A stretch of DNA of 8,625 bases from Desulfobacula sp. (GTDB lineage Bacteria > Desulfobacterota > Desulfobacteria > Desulfobacterales > Desulfobacteraceae), in NCBI RefSeq assembly GCF_021107415.1, contig NZ_JAIOSW010000142.1, positions 1-8,625 of the forward strand. The letters are read 5' to 3'. Made by a program: the position numbers and the translations under genes. The notes under the pieces were generated by a model that had not been told where the DNA came from, ran no database searches, and worked only from the letters and a program-made list of their open reading frames with translations. Of this stretch, positions 5,020 through 8,625 are shown in pieces. Numbering within the stretch: the first letter of the stretch is position 1; each line of letters starts with the position of its first letter.

Positions 5020-7914
5020 TTACAGGTTCAGGGTTTGATGGATAAGCTGTTTGGGGCTATCCGGATTTTCAGAGTCTATTTCTGTGAATTTTGAAGCACC
5101 AAGGTCCTGTTTTAAGATCATAGAAGCCTGGGTGCCGGTTATCCTTGTCCCGGTGTAGAGCTTTTTACTGACTTTAAGTTCCGGGACCGGATTTTCCTTT
5201 TCAAGTTTTCCGATAAGTTTTTCTTTTTCTTTTTGTATAGTTTTAATTTCTTCATTTAATTCTTCTATTTTCTTTTCACACGCAGTTGATTTTTGCTGAA
5301 CTATATCCTGTTCTTCAAAAATGGCTTTAATCCTTTCATCGGATTGTTGTACTGTTGTCTCAAGTTCTTTTAGATCTTTAACGATCCTGGCTTTTTCTTC
5401 TTTTTCTTTTACTTCACCAATTTTATTTTCCAGAAAATCAATCTTTTTTGTGATTTTTTCCTGGGCAAATGTCTGGTTGGCAATGTCAACGTGCAAACCA
5501 TTATAGGCTTCATCATGCTCCATTTTTTCAGCAATGGTCACATCCAGTTCTCTTTGTTTTTTTTCTATTTTTGTATCATATTTTTCAGCGATCCATCGGA
5601 TATGATCATCTGCCCCTGTTTTTACAGTGGAATATTCTGATTTTTCCGTACCGATCTGTTTGACACTCATACCTTTTCTGGCAGCAATGGTGCAGGCGGT
5701 AATTCTGCCTGCTTCATTATTCAAAGCACCGCTGATGGCAATATAAGATTCCATGATCTCTCTTGTGATCATTATATCGCCATATCCATACACTTTTGTT
5801 TTGTTTAAAAATTTTGCCTGAACACTTCCCTGGGTTTGGATATCAGCATTCACAACACCGTTTGAAATTTTAAGATCTCCTCTGATCCTGATGATGCCGC
5901 CATTAATTTCATCGGCGGTCAGGTCTTCACATTCAACAAGAAAGCCTTCTTTAACAGTGCCGGTTACAATGACATTACCGTTAAAGTTGATATTTCCAGT
6001 CTTAAAGTCCACATCGCCTTTGACGGTAAAGGATTCAAGGACAGATATGATTCCCTTGATATCAATGCTTGGCTGGCCTGTAATGGTTGCAGTGAGCTTT
6101 AACTCATCTTCTGACAATTCAACCCCTTCTCCGCCTTCAAGGGGAACATCATCCACGTCACCCACCAAAAGGGTTTCGCCAAAAATATCTATGCCGGATT
6201 TGGGCTGCTCCATGGGTTGTTTCTCAGCCAGAACCTGCCCTCTTTTAACAAAAGGAGAATCTCCTCTTGACTTGAAATCAATGGAACCATCTTCATTGAT
6301 GACACCTGCTGAATCAGATTGCGTATTAAAATGGTAAATAATCCGGGCCGGTTTTCCAACACTGGGGGGTATGCCCTGGGCAACAACAAATTTTTCATGG
6401 GGATCAGTGCAGTTTTTAAGGAATTTGCGAATCGCAAGATCATCCGTGATGCCATGCTTTATACCGCGTTTTTTTATCAGTTTTTTAACCGGATCGATAT
6501 CGGTCGTCCCCTGCACGGTCTTGGGAACCCTTATCCATGCCTGAACCTTATCCTCTGAAATCTGGAGATCCACAAAAGCGCCGAATTCAGAAGAAAATTG
6601 AGAGGACTGGTCAATGGCACTTTTCTTTTTACCGGTCCTATCCTGGGTGGCCATGATTTCATCACGTATTTGAGGTGAAATGATCTCGGATTCCACCAGG
6701 ATATCACCTAACAGCATTGCTACTCCGCTGTCTTCAAAATTGTTTAATTGTTTTCTAAATGCCCGGTCAATATCTTTTTTTGATGCGATTTCCCTGTTCA
6801 CCATCATTTTGGCCAGATCCCTGTCTAAAAGCCGGGTTTCTATCATGGCAAGTTTTGCAAAAATACGGCTGAGATCCTGTCTTCTTAAGAAACCATTCTG
6901 TATCAGAATTTTGTCAGCGGTCAGTCCGGTAGACAACTCGGCTTCTTTTTCCTCCAGCTCTTCCAAAGCTTTTTCACGCTCACCTTTAGTGATAAACCCG
7001 TCATTGAAGGCAAGTTCATCAAAATCCGGCAATTGCTTGTAATCATCAATTACGATACCGGTACTGGGCTCAGAGCCAATACCAAAGAGTTGCGGCTCAA
7101 CCGTAATGACCACATTTTCAATGATCTGATCAATAATTTCAAATATTTCGTCTTCCAGCTCATTCACATCGGTATCACCCATCTGAACGTTATCCGGCGA
7201 AAATGACAGCTTGTTTCGGTCTGAAATGGTTTCCACCAGGGAAGTGACTTCTTTATTTGCTATTTTGAATGCCTGGGTAAGATTACTTTTATTCATGGTG
7301 ATAGTTCTGGAAAGAAGCTCATCAAGTCCTAAAAATACTTCTTTGAATTCAGCCTGTTCTTTTGCCTCTTTGAGTGTCTGGACAAGCGTTTCCACCTCTT
7401 CTTTTTTGTTTTCAAGGGCAATAGTGAATTTTTGAAGTTCTTTTTTCTGGGTTGAAGCAAGATCAAACAGTTTTGCATTTTGACGTTTTGTAACATTGTA
7501 AAGGTGTTTGCGCTCTTGAAAATTTTTATATATTTCAAGTTCCCCCATGATCCTGAGTAAAAGATCGTCATTATCCCAGGGTTTTGAAATATACTGGTGC
7601 ATTTCTCCTTTATTAACCGCATCAATAATGGTGTCAAAATCCGAATACCCAGTGATCAGCATCCGCCTGGATTCCGGGCTTAGCAGGATGCTTTTTTCCA
7701 AAAATTCACTGCCGGACATCCCCGGCATCCGCTGGTCAGACATAATTAAAAAGAATGGGGTCTGGGCTGTTTCCAATAGTTTGATTCCCTGCTCACCATT
7801 AAGGGCGGAAGTAATTTTGGTGAATCCTTTACGCCTTAGCACCCGCCGCATGTTCTTTACAATGGGTTCGTCATCATCAACAACCAGGATGCCATATTCA
7901 CTATTATCCGACAT
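5020..7914 (-). CDS. Response regulator with FapA (DUF342) domain, gene B
   Basis: A 964-residue multidomain protein. Receiver, residues 1-120: acidic pair Asp13-Asp14 (ILVVDDDE), phospho-acceptor Asp60 (MSDQRMPGMSG), Thr88 (LITGYSD), Lys111 (ISKPWDN), all intact. A coiled coil spans about 125-210 (RQNAKLFDLA), then an SFSPD motif. At about 300-430 are four short helical repeats such as LGDILVESEIISPQIRDEI, like those at the N-terminus of GspE/PilB ATPases. FapA/DUF342 covers about 440-765 (GDVDFKTGNINFNGNVIV, GSVQAKF), followed by a long coiled coil (about 765-900) and a tail. The ATG at 7914 follows GGAGG, formed by the last codons of gene C whose TAA ends one base before; an in-frame ATG 23 codons upstream would overlap C and is unlikely. 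Phosphorylation probably controls the FapA-like scaffold; partner and output are unknown. No membrane segment or signal peptide is seen. Confidence 0.92.
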   Translation of the reverse strand: MSDNSEYGILVVDDDEPIVKNMRRVLRRKGFTKITSALNGEQGIKLLETAQTPFFLIMSDQRMPGMSGSEFLEKSILLSPESRRMLITGYSDFDTIIDAVNKGEMHQYISKPWDNDDLLLRIMGELEIYKNFQERKHLYNVTKRQNAKLFDLASTQKKELQKFTIALENKKEEVETLVQTLKEAKEQAEFKEVFLGLDELLSRTITMNKSNLTQAFKIANKEVTSLVETISDRNKLSFSPDNVQMGDTDVNELEDEIFEIIDQIIENVVITVEPQLFGIGSEPSTGIVIDDYKQLPDFDELAFNDGFITKGEREKALEELEEKEAELSTGLTADKILIQNGFLRRQDLSRIFAKLAMIETRLLDRDLAKMMVNREIASKKDIDRAFRKQLNNFEDSGVAMLLGDILVESEIISPQIRDEIMATQDRTGKKKSAIDQSSQFSSEFGAFVDLQISEDKVQAWIRVPKTVQGTTDIDPVKKLIKKRGIKHGITDDLAIRKFLKNCTDPHEKFVVAQGIPPSVGKPARIIYHFNTQSDSAGVINEDGSIDFKSRGDSPFVKRGQVLAEKQPMEQPKSGIDIFGETLLVGDVDDVPLEGGEGVELSEDELKLTATITGQPSIDIKGIISVLESFTVKGDVDFKTGNINFNGNVIVTGTVKEGFLVECEDLTADEINGGIIRIRGDLKISNGVVNADIQTQGSVQAKFLNKTKVYGYGDIMITREIMESYIAISGALNNEAGRITACTIAARKGMSVKQIGTEKSEYSTVKTGADDHIRWIAEKYDTKIEKKQRELDVTIAEKMEHDEAYNGLHVDIANQTFAQEKITKKIDFLENKIGEVKEKEEKARIVKDLKELETTVQQSDERIKAIFEEQDIVQQKSTACEKKIEELNEEIKTIQKEKEKLIGKLEKENPVPELKVSKKLYTGTRITGTQASMILKQDLGASKFTEIDSENPDSPKQLIHQTLNL

Positions 7915-7915
7915 T

Positions 7916-8625
7916 TTATCCTCCGGGAATACTTTCAGGCATTTCAAAACCATTGCGGGTAGCAATGTCCTGAAATTGTTCATACAGCTCAGCTATTATC
8001 GCAACATAAAGTGAGTCGAGTTTTCCTTTATCAAGTAATTTTTTTTCTTTAAGAAGGGTTTCCATTTCATTGATATAATTTCTGTTCTCAAATCCTTTTT
8101 CAAGGCGGGTATTTAATTCAGCGATCTGTTTGTCTTTTTGAATAATTGCTTTTTTATGAACGGCAGCACTCTTTTTAAGTTCCGTATTGACTGTGTACAA
8201 TTTTGTATTCTGTTCTTTGGCCAGCGCAAACAGTCTGTGATTTTCCATGATCAGCTCGTGTTGTTCAAGACCTGCCTTAACAGTTTCTGCCAATATTTTA
8301 TTATCCCAGGGTTTAGCAATATACCGGTGAATGGAACCCTTATTTACGGCATCTGTAACCGCATCCACATCTGCATAGCCGGTGATGAGAAAGCGGATGG
8401 TGTCCGGAGCGATCTCTTTGGCTTTTTCCAGGAAAACAGATCCTTCCATTTTCGGCATTCGTTGATCCGAAAGGATTAAAGAAAAGGGTTTGGATGCAGT
8501 TTTTATTCGATCAAGGGCTTCCTGGCCGGATTCCATATAAACATATTTGGCACCAATGCTTTTCATCAGCCGGCCCAGTGCTTTTCCGACTTGTTCCTCA
8601 TCATCAACGATCAATACAGTATGGT
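7916..8625 (-). CDS. Receiver and coiled-coil response regulator, gene C (5' truncated by window edge)
   Basis: The frame is open to the right edge (readable upstream as H-T-V-L-I-V-D-D), so the true start is outside; a TTG at 8614 inside strand beta-1 is not a credible start. About 236 residues are visible. The receiver is complete apart from its first residues: VDDEEQ acidic pair, phospho-acceptor Asp in LILSDQRMPKMEG, Thr in FLITGYADVD, Lys in YIAKPWDN. This PWD-type receiver closely resembles that of gene B, including a shared NKG turn. A coiled coil follows (EQNTKLYTVNTELKK and on), with a ~45-residue helical C-terminus ending ESIPGG. There is no DNA-binding, GGDEF, EAL or HD-GYP output domain, so it probably acts through protein contacts. 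Its last codons GGA-GGA-TAA supply the ribosome site of gene B one base downstream, so the two are tightly coupled. Confidence 0.9.
   Translation of the reverse strand, partial: HTVLIVDDEEQVGKALGRLMKSIGAKYVYMESGQEALDRIKTASKPFSLILSDQRMPKMEGSVFLEKAKEIAPDTIRFLITGYADVDAVTDAVNKGSIHRYIAKPWDNKILAETVKAGLEQHELIMENHRLFALAKEQNTKLYTVNTELKKSAAVHKKAIIQKDKQIAELNTRLEKGFENRNYINEMETLLKEKKLLDKGKLDSLYVAIIAELYEQFQDIATRNGFEMPESIPGG

Noticed and set aside
5891..6337. Open frame on the + strand, 148 codons, Ser/Pro-rich
   Set aside because: It is antisense to the FapA core of gene B, which has strong domain evidence; the Ser/Pro-rich composition is typical of a reverse-strand shadow.
7915..7983. Longer start for gene B, 23 codons upstream of the chosen ATG
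   Set aside because: It would overlap gene C by 68 bases and add residues with no receiver homology, whereas the ATG at 7914 has a GGAGG ribosome site.
7547..8014. Open frame on the + strand across the B-C junction
   Set aside because: It is opposite the well-supported receiver of gene B and the end of gene C, with no family likeness.

Overview
The window looks like part of a two-component-signalling-rich, moderately AT-rich chromosome of a Gram-negative bacterium. The receiver-linked FapA-type proteins, the hybrid-kinase tail and the codon usage fit a deltaproteobacterium (Desulfobacterota, Desulfobacteraceae-like). That assignment is inference; no marker gene is present.

Layout. (1) At the left edge, on the + strand, is the last ~49 codons of a protein ending in a phospho-receiver domain, probably a hybrid histidine kinase. 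(2) Bases 153-2559 form an accessory patch placed where two convergent signalling units meet. It holds, all on the - strand, a degenerate vapC 3'-end relic (about 155-198), an AAA_14/DUF4143 ATPase (211-1581) and a complete vapBC toxin-antitoxin pair (1734-2389) with its own strong promoter and repeat-rich operator. vapBC lies between two 57-bp direct repeats (54/57 identical). One of these is the genuine 3' end of the neighbouring FapA-like gene; the other overlaps the vapC stop. (3) Bases 2560-8625 are a tightly packed leftward operon of at least three receiver proteins. In order of transcription they are a receiver plus coiled-coil protein (C, 5' end off the window), a 964-aa receiver - coiled coil - helical repeat - FapA/DUF342 - coiled coil protein (B), and an ~800-815-aa paralogue of B (A) whose receiver has lost its phosphoryl-transfer residues.

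How the parts may work together. C and B have complete receiver active sites and could be phosphorylated by one kinase. A is a pseudo-receiver. All three carry a similar helix just after the receiver, built around a QN.(K/Q)L(F/Y) motif, which suggests hetero-oligomerisation. FapA/DUF342 proteins are known from flagellar assembly in Vibrio, but no flagellar or chemotaxis gene is visible here, so the output of this system is open. The most unusual points are the paired active and inactive receiver-FapA paralogues, the absence of an ordinary start codon for the conserved N-terminus of A (which lies in the same frame as B, after one TAA), and the repeat-bounded vapBC insertion with a second vapC relic nearby. 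No tRNA, rRNA, CRISPR, transposase or integrase was seen.
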